A stretch of 34,027 nt of DNA from Candidatus Gastranaerophilales bacterium. GTDB lineage: Bacteria; Cyanobacteriota; Vampirovibrionia; Gastranaerophilales; Gastranaerophilaceae. Positions 1 through 8,470 of this stretch are shown here, one piece after another (position 1 is the first letter of the stretch; every line of letters starts with the position of its first letter). The DNA lies in contig CALUVN010000023.1 of the NCBI GenBank assembly GCA_944324235.1, positions 1 to 34,027 on the forward strand. Reading direction: 5' to 3'. A program made the position numbers and the translations under genes. A model generated the notes under the pieces. The model saw only the letters and a list, made by a program, of their open reading frames with translations, made no database searches and was not told the DNA's origin.

Positions 1-204
1 TCAAATAACTGTTCTTATATTTATGAGTAAAAAAAAATAAGAACAATTATTTTCGGTACACGCTCCCACTCTGTTTCCGCTATCGTCCTCAAATAACTGT
101 TCTTATATTTATGAGTAAAAAAAAATAAGAACAATTATTTTCGGCACACGCTCCCACTCTGTTTCCGCTGTCATCTTCAAATAACTGTTCTTATATTTAT
201 GAGT
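1..204. repeat. 88-bp tandem repeat, 2.3 copies, with internal hairpin
   Basis: Copies start at 1, 89 and 177; the third stops matching after about 28 bases. Copies 1 and 2 differ at only a few positions near their 3' ends. Each copy contains an inverted repeat, GTTCTTAT (11-18) against ATAAGAAC (37-44), extended after a two-base mismatch by AAATAA (3-8) against TTATTT (47-52). The array begins at the window edge, so more copies may lie upstream. No coding potential is seen. The hairpin could act as a weak terminator, but the T-run after it is interrupted. Confidence 0.9.
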
Positions 205-255
205 TAAAAATTGGTGTGAAATTTTTTGATGGCAGAATATTTTTGATTTTGCATT

Positions 256-284
256 AAAAAAGAGCCCTGAAAAATCAGAGCCCT
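256..284 (-). terminator. Rho-independent terminator of tuf
   Basis: Read on the minus strand, GGGCTCTGA, a T-rich loop and TCAGGGCTC form a 9-bp stem with two G-U pairs, followed by a run of six T. The wobble pairs form only in the minus-strand RNA, which fixes the direction. It lies about 30 bases beyond the tuf stop codon. Confidence 0.85.
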
Positions 285-312
285 TTTTAAAGTTTTTGGT
301 TTATCAATAAAA

Positions 313-1521
313 TTATTCAATAATTTTATCAACAACACCGGCACCAACTGTACGTCCGCCTTCACGAATAGCGAATCTCATACCTTCTTCAATAGCTACA
401 GGAGCGATAAGTTCAACTTCCATAACTACGTTGTCACCAGGCATAACCATTTGACCGTCAAATTTGATTGAACCTGTTACGTCAGTTGTACGGATGTAGA
501 ACTGAGGTCTGTAACCAGGGAAGAATGGAGTGTGACGTCCGCCTTCTTCTTTAGTCAATACGTAAACGTTAGCTGTGAATTTAGTGTGCGGGTGGATTGA
601 ACCAGGTTTAGCAAGAACTTGACCGCGTTGGATTTCAGTTTTATCGATACCACGGAGCAAAGCACCAATGTTATCACCAGCTTGACCTTGGTCAAGAGAT
701 TTTCTGAACATTTCAACACCGGTAACTGTAGTTTTCTTAGTTTCGCCTAAACCAACTAATTCAACTTCATCACCAACTTTAACAATACCACGTTCTACAC
801 GGCCAGTAGCAACAGTACCACGACCAGTGATAGAGAATACGTCTTCAACAGGCATCAAGAATGGTTTGTCCAAATCACGTTCAGGAGTTGGGAAGTAAGT
901 ATCAACTGCATCCATCAATTCCCAGATTTTGTCAACCCATTTATCTTCGCCGCGTTGGATTTTCGGATTAGCTTGAACAGCTTCAAGAGCTTTCAAAGCA
1001 GAACCGTGGATGAATGGAATGTTGTCACCGTCGAATTCATAAGAAGTAAGAAGTTCTCTAACTTCCATTTCAACCAATTCTAACAATTCCGGATCATCAA
1101 CCATATCGCATTTGTTAAGGAATACAACGAGGTTAGGAACACCAACTTGGCGGGCAAGCAGGATGTGTTCACGAGTTTGAGGCATTGCACCGTCAGTAGC
1201 AGCAACTACGAGGATAGCGCCGTCCATTTGAGCAGCACCTGTAATCATGTTTTTAACATAGTCAGCGTGGCCCGGGCAGTCAACGTGAGCATAGTGTCTA
1301 GAATCTGTTTCATACTCAACGTGAGCAGTAGAGATGGTAATACCTCTTGCTTTTTCTTCCGGAGCAGCGTCGATTTCATCGAATTTTTTAGCTTGAGCTT
1401 TACCAGCTGCAGCCATAACACCTGTAATCGCAGCGGTCAACGTTGTTTTACCGTGGTCTACGTGGCCAATGGTACCAATGTTAACGTGCGGTTTGGTACG
1501 TTCATACTTTTCTCTTGCCAT
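313..1521 (-). CDS. tuf: Elongation factor Tu
   Basis: This 402-residue protein is translation elongation factor EF-Tu, the cytoplasmic GTPase that delivers aminoacyl-tRNA to the ribosome. All G-motifs are present: GHVDHGKT (19-26), RGIT (59-62), DCPGH (81-85) and NKCD (136-139). Domains 2 and 3 follow and the length is normal for the family. The start ATG is preceded by the strong ribosome site AAGGAGA. The gene stands alone: the usual str-operon neighbours (rpsL, rpsG, fusA) are not next to it, and it has its own promoter and terminator. The call is secure. Confidence 0.99.
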   Translation of the reverse strand: MAREKYERTKPHVNIGTIGHVDHGKTTLTAAITGVMAAAGKAQAKKFDEIDAAPEEKARGITISTAHVEYETDSRHYAHVDCPGHADYVKNMITGAAQMDGAILVVAATDGAMPQTREHILLARQVGVPNLVVFLNKCDMVDDPELLELVEMEVRELLTSYEFDGDNIPFIHGSALKALEAVQANPKIQRGEDKWVDKIWELMDAVDTYFPTPERDLDKPFLMPVEDVFSITGRGTVATGRVERGIVKVGDEVELVGLGETKKTTVTGVEMFRKSLDQGQAGDNIGALLRGIDKTEIQRGQVLAKPGSIHPHTKFTANVYVLTKEEGGRHTPFFPGYRPQFYIRTTDVTGSIKFDGQMVMPGDNVVMEVELIAPVAIEEGMRFAIREGGRTVGAGVVDKIIE

Positions 1522-1589
1522 GAGAATAATCTCCTTTTCTCTTTACTAATTATACTACTTACTAATTTGGTATTTTAAGCCATAATTTA

Positions 1590-1617
1590 ATGATAGTTGC
1601 TCAATTTTTTTTGTCAA
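1590..1617 (-). promoter_or_regulatory. Candidate sigma-70 promoter for tuf
   Basis: On the minus strand TTGACA (1612-1617) is followed by a 16-base spacer and TATCAT (1590-1595). A second -10-like TATAAT lies closer to the gene at 1549-1554 with only a weak -35 (TTAAAA). Both precede the tuf start; no transcript data are available to choose between them. Confidence 0.55.
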
Positions 1618-1647
1618 TAAGTAGTAATTTATAAAGGAAAGGATGTA

Positions 1648-2250
1648 TCAGGCAAATTTTACTTCCTCTTCAGGTTTTGAAAAGTTTACACTCTCGAACA
1701 GCGCACCGTATATATAAAGCGGGATAGAATGTTTATCTTTTAAAGTATTCAGAAAATATTCATTGTCGAGACTTTTTGAAACTACCTCTGAGATTTGTGG
1801 GCGCGTCGTTGGAGAATTTGCAGGCTGAACTTTTTTTAGGCCTTTTGAAAGCATTTTAGCAGGGATGATACTAATTGCAGCCGTACCTGCACCAGCTCCG
1901 ATTTGTTCCCAAGCTTTTAATTTTTCATATTTGTTTTCTGCTTTATTAAGGTTGGAAAGTCCGCCGTAAGCTGTGTATCCACCCCAGCCAAGTCCGAGTC
2001 CTGTCAACATTTTAGAGACTGTTGAGGCTTTAACATAACCTGATGCTACCGCAGCACGGTTTCCCACTGCAAAAAGTGAGGCTGTCAGTGCAAGGCTACC
2101 AATCTTTTTCCAGCTTAATTCATTATTATCGAAAATTAAATCTTTAAGCATATTTTTTGCACCGCGCAGCATCGAAGAGCATTTTTCACTGGTTGTGAGT
2201 GCAGAATTTATGTTGTACTGTGGCAATTGTACAGATTTTTCTACTTTCAT
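1648..2250 (-). CDS. Hypothetical protein with hydrophobic central segments
   Basis: I do not recognise this 200-residue protein. The middle (about residues 48-135) is rich in Gly, Ala and Leu and has several moderately hydrophobic stretches, for example around SLALTASLFAVGNRAAVASG and later AGAGTAAISIIPAKML. These could be membrane-associated helices, although they are short and interrupted by Lys. There is no signal peptide. The C-terminus is acidic (PEEEVKFA). The start is supported by an AGGGGA-type ribosome site. It lies between tuf and a divergent gene, with tuf downstream behind its own promoter, so it is probably a single-gene unit. Confidence 0.7.
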   Translation of the reverse strand: MKVEKSVQLPQYNINSALTTSEKCSSMLRGAKNMLKDLIFDNNELSWKKIGSLALTASLFAVGNRAAVASGYVKASTVSKMLTGLGLGWGGYTAYGGLSNLNKAENKYEKLKAWEQIGAGAGTAAISIIPAKMLSKGLKKVQPANSPTTRPQISEVVSKSLDNEYFLNTLKDKHSIPLYIYGALFESVNFSKPEEEVKFA

Positions 2251-2328
2251 ATAAATTTCCCCTAAAGACCTTGTGTTATTTATATAAAGTTATTTAAGAA
2301 TCGAAAATTTACACTAAGCTTGCAATAT

Positions 2329-2425
2329 GTAAAGAATTGTTAAAATGAGTTTTAAAGCCTTGAAACCCTCTCATAATGCCTCATAGCATAGCATAGCATA
2401 GCATGCGAGGCGAGGTGTAAAGTTT
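2329..2425. repeat. Dispersed element with ATAGC pentanucleotide repeat, copy 1
   Basis: Four ATAGC units (2383-2402) sit between the conserved flanks TCATAATGCCTC and ATGCGAGGCGAGGTGTAAA. The right flank is itself a doubled pentamer, GCGAG-GCGAG. GCCTC on the left can pair with GAGGC on the right, leaving the repeat in the loop. About 45 bases of further left flank, starting TGTAAAGAA at 2329, also resemble the second copy at 18421-18530. It ends about 55 bases before the start of the following gene. Confidence 0.85.
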
Positions 2426-2478
2426 TGTTTTGTGGTTGCCGATAAATACTTTAAGCGAACAAACACGAAAGGATTTCT

Positions 2479-4671
2479 ATGGGCGGCATCGAAAAAGGAC
2501 TTAATTTTATCTTGAGCCTGGCAAATAAAAACGGGCAAAAAATTGATCTGAACTCATTTACAGGTGAAGGTGTCACCAAAAATGATATGAATAAGTCTGT
2601 TTTTGAAAAATTTGACCTGAATAATGACGGCAAAATAGATAAAAATGAAGCAAAAGCAATGAAGGCTTTTTTAAAGAATCGTGCCGGAGATGATAATATT
2701 TTATCGCATAAAGAAATTCAACAGTCCGGATTATGGGGAAATCAAAAAGACCAGACGGCATTTTTTAATGCTTTATATGATTTATATACCCAGCAGGCAT
2801 CCAATGATGCGGCGGCAGAGCAGACACCAGCAAATACACCTGCTGCACAGTCTTCAACTCCTGCACCGGCATCGGTTTCTACACAGCCTGTAGAAATCCC
2901 TGCGGAAGAACCGGAAGTTGAAGAAACTCCTCAGCCGAGTGTAGAAACTCCAGCGGAAGAACCTCAAGAAAATCAAAATAAAACTTATAATTATGAAGTT
3001 AATTATAAAGATACATGGTACGGTATTGTACAGGCCAAATACGGCATAACCGACCATAAGCAGACAATGGAAATCGTTCGGCAGCTAAAAGCGCAAAATA
3101 ATGTTGATCCTAAAGCAACAAATATGCCTTCAAATATTACATTACCTGAAAATGTTACATTAAAAGATGGCACAGAGGTCAAAATGGCTGATATAGATGC
3201 GGCTGTTGACCAGTCTCACTGGGGTTATAAAACTACAAGCGAAACGGGAAGATACACTATTACACAGAATGGCAAGACCAGATATTACGCTGCAGACGGT
3301 ACAGAGCTTAAACAAAGTTATTACGAAGCAAAAGAAGCCTCAGAAGATAAACGCCAAATGGCAGAAAGCGGTTCCGGCAGATATTCATACACTGCAGAAA
3401 ACGGCGAAACCTGGTATTTTGCCGCAGACGGTACTGCAATTAAAAAAGAGTATTACGAACGACGAGAAAGCGAATACACGGCAGTTAATGCACAAAAAGA
3501 AACACTTAGCAATGCAAGAGATGCTTTTGAGCAGCAGAAAGCTTCTGACGGCTGGGCAGGAAAAACCGCTGATGCTGTGAGCGTGTTATGGAATTCCGAC
3601 AACCGTGCTGTAAAAGTTGAAGAAGATTTACAAACCTACGAAACCCAAATAAAAGAACTTCAACAGGCACAATCAAAAGGGGCGGCTGAATTCAGTGCAA
3701 AATTCAAAGAAATTTACGGGGTTGATTACAATCCTGCAAATATTGCAGCATATGAACAAAATCCGACGGAAGAAAACTACAAAAAAGCTTACGGAACTAA
3801 AAATGATATCCATAAGCGTGTAATGGATTACAATAAATCCCAGCAAGAGGGCGCTGCTGCAGTTAAAACAACCGTAGTTGCAGGTGCGACTGTTGCAGCC
3901 GCAGTCGCAACAGGTGGGGCTTCACTGGCAGCGACGGCCGCAATTGCAGGCGCATCAACAATGGCAGCAAGAGCAGCAGTCGAGGTTTCAGATTTAGCCA
4001 CAAATGCTATAGATGGAGATGTTAATTCTGAAAATCTTAATAATATAGCAAAAGAGGCCATGGTTGAGGGTGCAATATCTGCAGTAACAGCCGGAGCGGT
4101 TAAAGGTGCAGCCGGTATGCTGGGTAAGGCAGCTCCTAAAGCTGCTCCTAAGGCTACATCTGAAACCGGGCTTGCAAGAGTTCAACCCAAAGGCACTTCG
4201 TCAGTCGCAAACACTGAAAAAATGCCGGTTAAAGGTTCAACAGGTGGCCCAGGTTCGCCTGGCGGTGCCGGTTCAACTTCATCTGCCGGTGCATCTGCTT
4301 CTTCAAAAGGTGCGTCTGGTTCCGCACAAGGCGCATCAAGTTCGGCTGAAAATGCAGGAGCAAGAGGAGCTTCCGCTGCTGAAGATACTGCTAAAGCCGC
4401 TTCTGCTTCAACCGGTTCATCATCAAATCTTACTTTTGTAAAGAGTATGTCGTCTAAAATTGCAAATCGCGGCGGATTATCTAATCTGTCTTCGGCAGAA
4501 AAATCCCAGCTCAGCAATCTTATTGGTAAATCTGTTGATGATATTGCACAAATGCCTAAGACTGAGTTCCGGCAATTACTTTTGAAATTCCACCCTGATA
4601 AAAATCCGGGTAATGAGGAATTTTGTCAGGAAGTATTTTCTATGATTAATAATTTGAGAGTTGCAGCTTAG
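2479..4671 (+). CDS. Mosaic protein: EF-hand, LysM-like, repeats and C-terminal J-domain-like tail
   Basis: This 730-residue protein is of unknown function. A canonical EF-hand loop lies at 46-57 (DLNNDGKIDKNE), with a degenerate second loop near 70-80, suggesting calcium binding. A Pro/Glu/Thr-rich linker follows. A LysM-like segment (about 168-226, DTWYGIVQAKYG) suggests glycan binding. Two related 30-residue repeats lie at about 257-287 and 300-330, each with a (Y/F)AADGT core. An Ala/Gly-rich hydrophobic stretch (about 459-545) and a Ser/Ala/Gly low-complexity stretch (about 575-640) come next. The C-terminus ends in a J-domain-like helix-HPD-helix, with HPD at 705-707 in KFHPDKNPGN. There is no signal peptide. 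An AAAGGA ribosome site supports the ATG. The domain order suggests a large structural or effector protein; this is inference. Confidence 0.8.
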   Translation: MGGIEKGLNFILSLANKNGQKIDLNSFTGEGVTKNDMNKSVFEKFDLNNDGKIDKNEAKAMKAFLKNRAGDDNILSHKEIQQSGLWGNQKDQTAFFNALYDLYTQQASNDAAAEQTPANTPAAQSSTPAPASVSTQPVEIPAEEPEVEETPQPSVETPAEEPQENQNKTYNYEVNYKDTWYGIVQAKYGITDHKQTMEIVRQLKAQNNVDPKATNMPSNITLPENVTLKDGTEVKMADIDAAVDQSHWGYKTTSETGRYTITQNGKTRYYAADGTELKQSYYEAKEASEDKRQMAESGSGRYSYTAENGETWYFAADGTAIKKEYYERRESEYTAVNAQKETLSNARDAFEQQKASDGWAGKTADAVSVLWNSDNRAVKVEEDLQTYETQIKELQQAQSKGAAEFSAKFKEIYGVDYNPANIAAYEQNPTEENYKKAYGTKNDIHKRVMDYNKSQQEGAAAVKTTVVAGATVAAAVATGGASLAATAAIAGASTMAARAAVEVSDLATNAIDGDVNSENLNNIAKEAMVEGAISAVTAGAVKGAAGMLGKAAPKAAPKATSETGLARVQPKGTSSVANTEKMPVKGSTGGPGSPGGAGSTSSAGASASSKGASGSAQGASSSAENAGARGASAAEDTAKAASASTGSSSNLTFVKSMSSKIANRGGLSNLSSAEKSQLSNLIGKSVDDIAQMPKTEFRQLLLKFHPDKNPGNEEFCQEVFSMINNLRVAA

Positions 4672-4674
4672 ATA

Positions 4675-4702
4675 AAAAAGAGACCCTGTAGGGTCTCTTT
4701 TT
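4675..4702. terminator. Bidirectional terminator between convergent genes
   Basis: A 12-bp perfect stem, AAAAAGAGACCC against GGGTCTCTTTTT, encloses the loop TGTA. It starts four bases after the stop of the plus-strand gene and ends about 20 bases beyond the nusA stop, with T-runs usable in both directions. Confidence 0.92.
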
Positions 4703-4724
4703 AGTTTTGGATTTGTTTATTTTA

Positions 4725-5954
4725 TTAAACCTCTTCGTCATCGGAAGATTCTTCTACAGCTTCTTCGTGCTGGATATCCTCTTCGTCATAGGCTTGCTGG
4801 TTCATTTCTTCTTCAATTTCCTGTTGAAGTTCGTCATCTTCTTCAACTTCTTCTACAGGTTCTTCTTCGTAGTTTTGGAAGTTAGCTGCTTCTGCTTTTT
4901 CCATTTGAGAAACGCTCTTGATGTCTATTTTCCAGCCTGTTAATTTATGTGCAAGTCTTACGTTTTGACCTTCGCGGCCGATAGCAAGGCTTAATTGATC
5001 GTCTGGCACAACAACCATTGCTTCGTGAGAGTAGTCGTCGTCTGCCAGAATATCAACAGACACAACTCTTGCAGGTGAAAGTGCGTTAACGATATATTCT
5101 ACAGGGTCTTCAGAATATCTTACGATATCAATTTTTTCATTTTTCAACTCACCTACGATAGTCTGAATTCTTGAGCCTCTAGGACCTATGCAAGCGCCTA
5201 CTGAATCAACTTCAGGGTCATTTGACCATACGGCAATTTTAGTTCTGTAGCCTGCTTCACGTGAAATTGATTTAATTTCAACGATTCCGTCTTCAATTTC
5301 CGGAACTTCAAGTTCAAAGAGTTCTCTTACTATTTCCGCGTGAGCGTGGGAAACGATTACCTGCGGCAGTCTTGTTGTTTCTTTTACGTTAAGAACGAAA
5401 ACTCTGATTCTGTTGCCCGGTTTGTAGTATTCACCAGGAATTTGTTCTTTTTGAGGCATAATCGCATCGGTTTTACCGATATTAACGATAACGTTTCTGT
5501 TTTCAACACGTTGGATTATACCTGTAACAAGCGTTCCTTTTTTGTCCAGAAATTCTTGTAAGACGAGATTTCTTTCGGCTTCACGAATTCTTTGAGTGAT
5601 GACCTGTTTAGCTGATTGGGCAGCTATTCTGCCGAATTGTTCCGGTGTTACTTCTATTTTAACTTCGTCATCAACTTCAACGTCTTCGTCGATTTCTTTT
5701 GCGTCAGAAAGTGAAATTTGCAAATCAGGGTCTTCAACGTTTTCAACAACTGTTTTTGTGCTGAAAACACCGATTTCGCCTGATTGTTCGTCGAGAATTG
5801 CTTCAATATTTGCAGCTTCTTTAATTCTCATGTGTTTTTTGTAAGCTGCAACCATAGCATCGCAAAGTGATGCTATAAGTACATCTTTTGATATACCGCG
5901 TTCTCTTTCCAACTCTTCGCATGCTTCAAATAATGCTGTTCCGATTTTAATCAT
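4725..5954 (-). CDS. nusA: Transcription termination/antitermination factor NusA
   Basis: This is the 409-residue RNA-polymerase-binding factor NusA, acting in pausing, termination and antitermination. In order it has the N-terminal polymerase-binding domain (about 1-130, with FEACEELERERG near the start), an S1 domain (about 140-190), and two KH domains with GPRGSRI and AIGREGQNVRLA. The C-terminus is a short acidic tail rich in Glu and Asp, in place of the acidic repeats of E. coli NusA. It follows rimP after about 50 bases, the conserved bacterial order. The rest of the usual cluster (ylxR, infB) is missing: the operon ends here against a terminator and a convergent gene. Confidence 0.97.
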   Translation of the reverse strand: MIKIGTALFEACEELERERGISKDVLIASLCDAMVAAYKKHMRIKEAANIEAILDEQSGEIGVFSTKTVVENVEDPDLQISLSDAKEIDEDVEVDDEVKIEVTPEQFGRIAAQSAKQVITQRIREAERNLVLQEFLDKKGTLVTGIIQRVENRNVIVNIGKTDAIMPQKEQIPGEYYKPGNRIRVFVLNVKETTRLPQVIVSHAHAEIVRELFELEVPEIEDGIVEIKSISREAGYRTKIAVWSNDPEVDSVGACIGPRGSRIQTIVGELKNEKIDIVRYSEDPVEYIVNALSPARVVSVDILADDDYSHEAMVVVPDDQLSLAIGREGQNVRLAHKLTGWKIDIKSVSQMEKAEAANFQNYEEEPVEEVEEDDELQQEIEEEMNQQAYDEEDIQHEEAVEESSDDEEV

Positions 5955-6007
5955 TTTTATATGTTTCCTTTCTATGTAGTTTTCAAGTTTAAGACGTTAA
6001 GTTTTTA

Positions 6008-6490
6008 TTAATCAATATACAATTTAGCGGACTGGATGTTGCTTCTCGGTATGAGCAGCTCTTTTCCGTCATCAAAACGGAAGAAACTCAGTCCTTCGTT
6101 TTCGTCAAAGTCGAGAATTTCGCCTTTGAAAATTTTTTCTTCTTCACCTTCCAGCGGCGTTTTTAGTTTAATACTTACGTTTCTGCCTTTGAATATGATG
6201 AATTCTTTGTCGGATTTGAACTTCCTCTCCAGCCCCGGTGAGGAAACTTCAAGGTAATATTTGACCGGTATAAGTTCATCAAGAAAGTCATTCAGGCTGC
6301 GTGTAACCTTTTCGCAATCATCAAGCGTTATGTCACGCTCTTTTGAATATAGGAATATACGCAAAAACCATCTGTGATTTTCTTTAGAAAAATCAATCTC
6401 GATAGGAATAAGATTGAAACGCATAGCGGTATTTTCAATTAACGGAGTTATGGCCTCGATAATTTCATGCCGGTTAATATCCTGTTTCAT
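6008..6490 (-). CDS. rimP: Ribosome maturation factor RimP
   Basis: This 160-residue protein matches RimP, which assists 30S ribosomal subunit maturation in the cytoplasm. Typical family features are the segment around the conserved YLEVSSPGLER motif, the preceding DDCEKVTRSLNDFLDE helix, and a C-terminal SH3-like domain ending in IPRSNIQSAKL. An AGAGGG ribosome site precedes the ATG. It is the first gene of a rimP-nusA pair. A strong hairpin terminator lies only about 35 bases upstream of its start and downstream of the best promoter, so transcription of this operon appears to need readthrough. Confidence 0.96.
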   Translation of the reverse strand: MKQDINRHEIIEAITPLIENTAMRFNLIPIEIDFSKENHRWFLRIFLYSKERDITLDDCEKVTRSLNDFLDELIPVKYYLEVSSPGLERKFKSDKEFIIFKGRNVSIKLKTPLEGEEEKIFKGEILDFDENEGLSFFRFDDGKELLIPRSNIQSAKLYID

Positions 6491-6523
6491 TTTTATACCC
6501 TCTTGATTACCCTTCTATTACCG

Positions 6524-6553
6524 AAAAAAGAACGGGGTGTCCCGTTCTTTTTT
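6524..6553. terminator. Terminator hairpin in the rimP-nusA leader
   Basis: AAAAAAGAACGGG (6524-6536) and its complement (6541-6553) form a 13-bp stem with the loop GTGT, flanked by T-runs on both strands. On the minus strand it would end transcription of the upstream coiled-coil gene. It also lies between the candidate rimP promoter and rimP itself, so it could work as an attenuator. Confidence 0.88.
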
Positions 6554-6580
6554 TCTGTGACAATACTGTCTATGTTATGT

Positions 6581-6609
6581 ATTATAAACTAATATTTTTT
6601 TGAAGTAAA
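6581..6609 (-). promoter_or_regulatory. Candidate promoter for rimP-nusA, upstream of the leader terminator
   Basis: On the minus strand TTTACT (6604-6609), a 17-base spacer and TATAAT (6581-6586) form a good sigma-70-like promoter. It lies just after the stop codon of the coiled-coil gene and about 90 bases before rimP. No comparable promoter fits in the roughly 30 bases between the hairpin and rimP. A tandem 11-mer TAAAGTTTATG (6606-6627) overlaps the -35 and the preceding stop codon. Confidence 0.6.
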
Positions 6610-6622
6610 GTTTATGTAAAGT

Positions 6623-8470
6623 TTATGTTAAGTTTGCTCCGAATGCATCTGCCAGCAGTTTACGTACTTCAGTTTCTGATGCGGGTTTTCCGTCTATTGT
6701 AAACTGTCCGTTTGAATATTGTATATCGTGTCCTTGTGCAGACATTTTACCATTCGAGCGTGAAGAGTCTTTCAATATATTTATTTCATTGTTGATATCA
6801 AATTGTGAATCATTTTTTGGTGTTTCGGTTGCGGCGGCTACTTTGCTGTCATTAGAACTTTGCATTGCGCCAACAAGACTTTTTGTCTCAGGTGACCAAC
6901 TATTCCTAGCATTATCTTCAATTTCTTTCAGTTGAGCATCAATGCTAGCATCCATTTTATCTCGTTGAGCTTTATTGTAATCATCACGCTGCTCATAGAC
7001 TGTTCGTGAATCTGTTGCATTGTCACCAATTGCCTTACCGGCAAATCCTTCAAGTGTAGTATTTGCAGCTGTTTCATTAAATTCAGCGCATGTTTTGTCA
7101 TATTTGTCTTTAAGTTTTGCTTTTTTGCCTTCGTCCTTTTCTGCATCCATTTTATTTTTCAGATCGTAGGCTTCTTTTTCAAGTTTGGTCAATTCTTTTT
7201 GTTCTTTTTGTTCTAGTTTTTGCTGTTTTTCATCAGCAGTTGTTTCAACTTCTTGCAGATCCTCAAACTTGCCTTTCATTTCTTTAAGTTCATTCTGCAT
7301 TGTAGTTGCTTCGGTGCTCATATCACCTACAGCCTTTTTCGCAGTGTCCAGTTCCTTTAATTGAATTTCCAACTTAGATTTTTGTTCATTAGCTTTATCT
7401 AATTGAGTTTGAAGTGTAGATGTATCCAGCCCTTGTGCTTGTGCAGTAGCAATTTCACCCTCTAATCGCTCAATAGTCATAGTCGTGGCTGTTAGAGTAC
7501 CCTTAACTTCACCGCTCTTGGTTGTTATTTTAGCTGTACTGCCCTCTAATGTTTTAGCAAAGGCATCTACAGATTCCATTTTTTGTGTAATACTTGATAT
7601 TACCTGTGAAGTATCCTCGGTATTTACCTGAATCTTGCCTAAGGCAGAGGTATCAAGAGTAACTCCGACTTCTTTCAGCACATCTGCCAATGTCTTGTCA
7701 CTGCCATCGACGCCTATAGAACCATCTAATTTTGCATTTATACTTTCACTCATATCAAGCTTAGATAATTCATTGGTCAGGTTACCTCTGATTTCATCAG
7801 CGGCTTGTTTTGCATTATAAACATCGGCTGACGTATCGGCATTTTTAACTGCAGATTTCACACCAGAAGCAGATGTCAAGTCCGCAGGTGTTTTTACACT
7901 TGAGGCTGACCTTGAAGAACTCAAATCACTCAAGGACATGTCACTGTATACGTTATCCTTACCGCCGATGTTGCCAAGATTATTAAGGAAGTTCACTGTG
8001 GCTGTACCAACTTGCTTACCGATTTGAGCTCCCATTTGGGCTTTATACATGTTATTAAGCTGCGCATACATATTTGCTTGCGCATTATTACCTGATACAA
8101 TTACCGGCGGTCGTTGACCTCCAGCTAAGTTGCGCCATCCATTTCCGGCCAAACCAGGTTTAAATGTAGAATAATCTACATTTTTAGGTACTCCGTATTG
8201 CCATTTATCATTACCGCGTACAGCTCCTCCTGTACCGTTGCGTATTGCATCACTTATACTGTAATGTTGAGAAAGTTTACTTTCTGTTCTGGTTGCTCTG
8301 GTATTTTCTGCAGATGCAGCAGATGCAGTACGTACACCTTCAGACGCTCTTGTTTTGACCGTAGATGTAGGCGTAGTTGAACCTCCGTCGCGGCTTACTG
8401 CCGTTTTTTTGACGGGGTTTTTCTTGATATTTGCAGCTACTGCTGTTTGTACACCAGGTAATGCCACCAT
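6623..8470 (-). CDS. Coiled-coil protein of unknown function
   Basis: This 615-residue protein is not recognised. The N-terminus (1-65) is Thr/Ser/Ala/Lys-rich and looks disordered; it has no convincing signal peptide. Residues 85-170 are Gly/Asn-rich (GNDKWQYGVPKNVDY, MYAQLNNMYKAQMG). A long charged heptad-like region at about 330-465, rich in Glu, Lys, Gln and Leu, predicts coiled coil. A smaller module closes the protein, with YSNGQFTIDGKPASETEV near the end. An AAGAGAGAG ribosome site precedes the ATG. A structural or surface-exported role is plausible but unsupported. It is the only gene between the long upstream intergenic region and the rimP leader terminator. Confidence 0.8.
   Translation of the reverse strand: MVALPGVQTAVAANIKKNPVKKTAVSRDGGSTTPTSTVKTRASEGVRTASAASAENTRATRTESKLSQHYSISDAIRNGTGGAVRGNDKWQYGVPKNVDYSTFKPGLAGNGWRNLAGGQRPPVIVSGNNAQANMYAQLNNMYKAQMGAQIGKQVGTATVNFLNNLGNIGGKDNVYSDMSLSDLSSSRSASSVKTPADLTSASGVKSAVKNADTSADVYNAKQAADEIRGNLTNELSKLDMSESINAKLDGSIGVDGSDKTLADVLKEVGVTLDTSALGKIQVNTEDTSQVISSITQKMESVDAFAKTLEGSTAKITTKSGEVKGTLTATTMTIERLEGEIATAQAQGLDTSTLQTQLDKANEQKSKLEIQLKELDTAKKAVGDMSTEATTMQNELKEMKGKFEDLQEVETTADEKQQKLEQKEQKELTKLEKEAYDLKNKMDAEKDEGKKAKLKDKYDKTCAEFNETAANTTLEGFAGKAIGDNATDSRTVYEQRDDYNKAQRDKMDASIDAQLKEIEDNARNSWSPETKSLVGAMQSSNDSKVAAATETPKNDSQFDINNEINILKDSSRSNGKMSAQGHDIQYSNGQFTIDGKPASETEVRKLLADAFGANLT

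Noticed and set aside
1-204. CRISPR array
   Set aside because: The whole 88-bp unit is conserved; there are no short repeats with variable spacers.
1147-1578. Plus-strand frame antisense to tuf
   Set aside because: It is a shadow of the highly biased tuf codons and has no family match or ribosome site.
4182-4517. Minus-strand Ala/Glu/Pro-rich frame
   Set aside because: It lies opposite the low-complexity Ser/Ala/Gly part of the mosaic gene, which produces such frames automatically.
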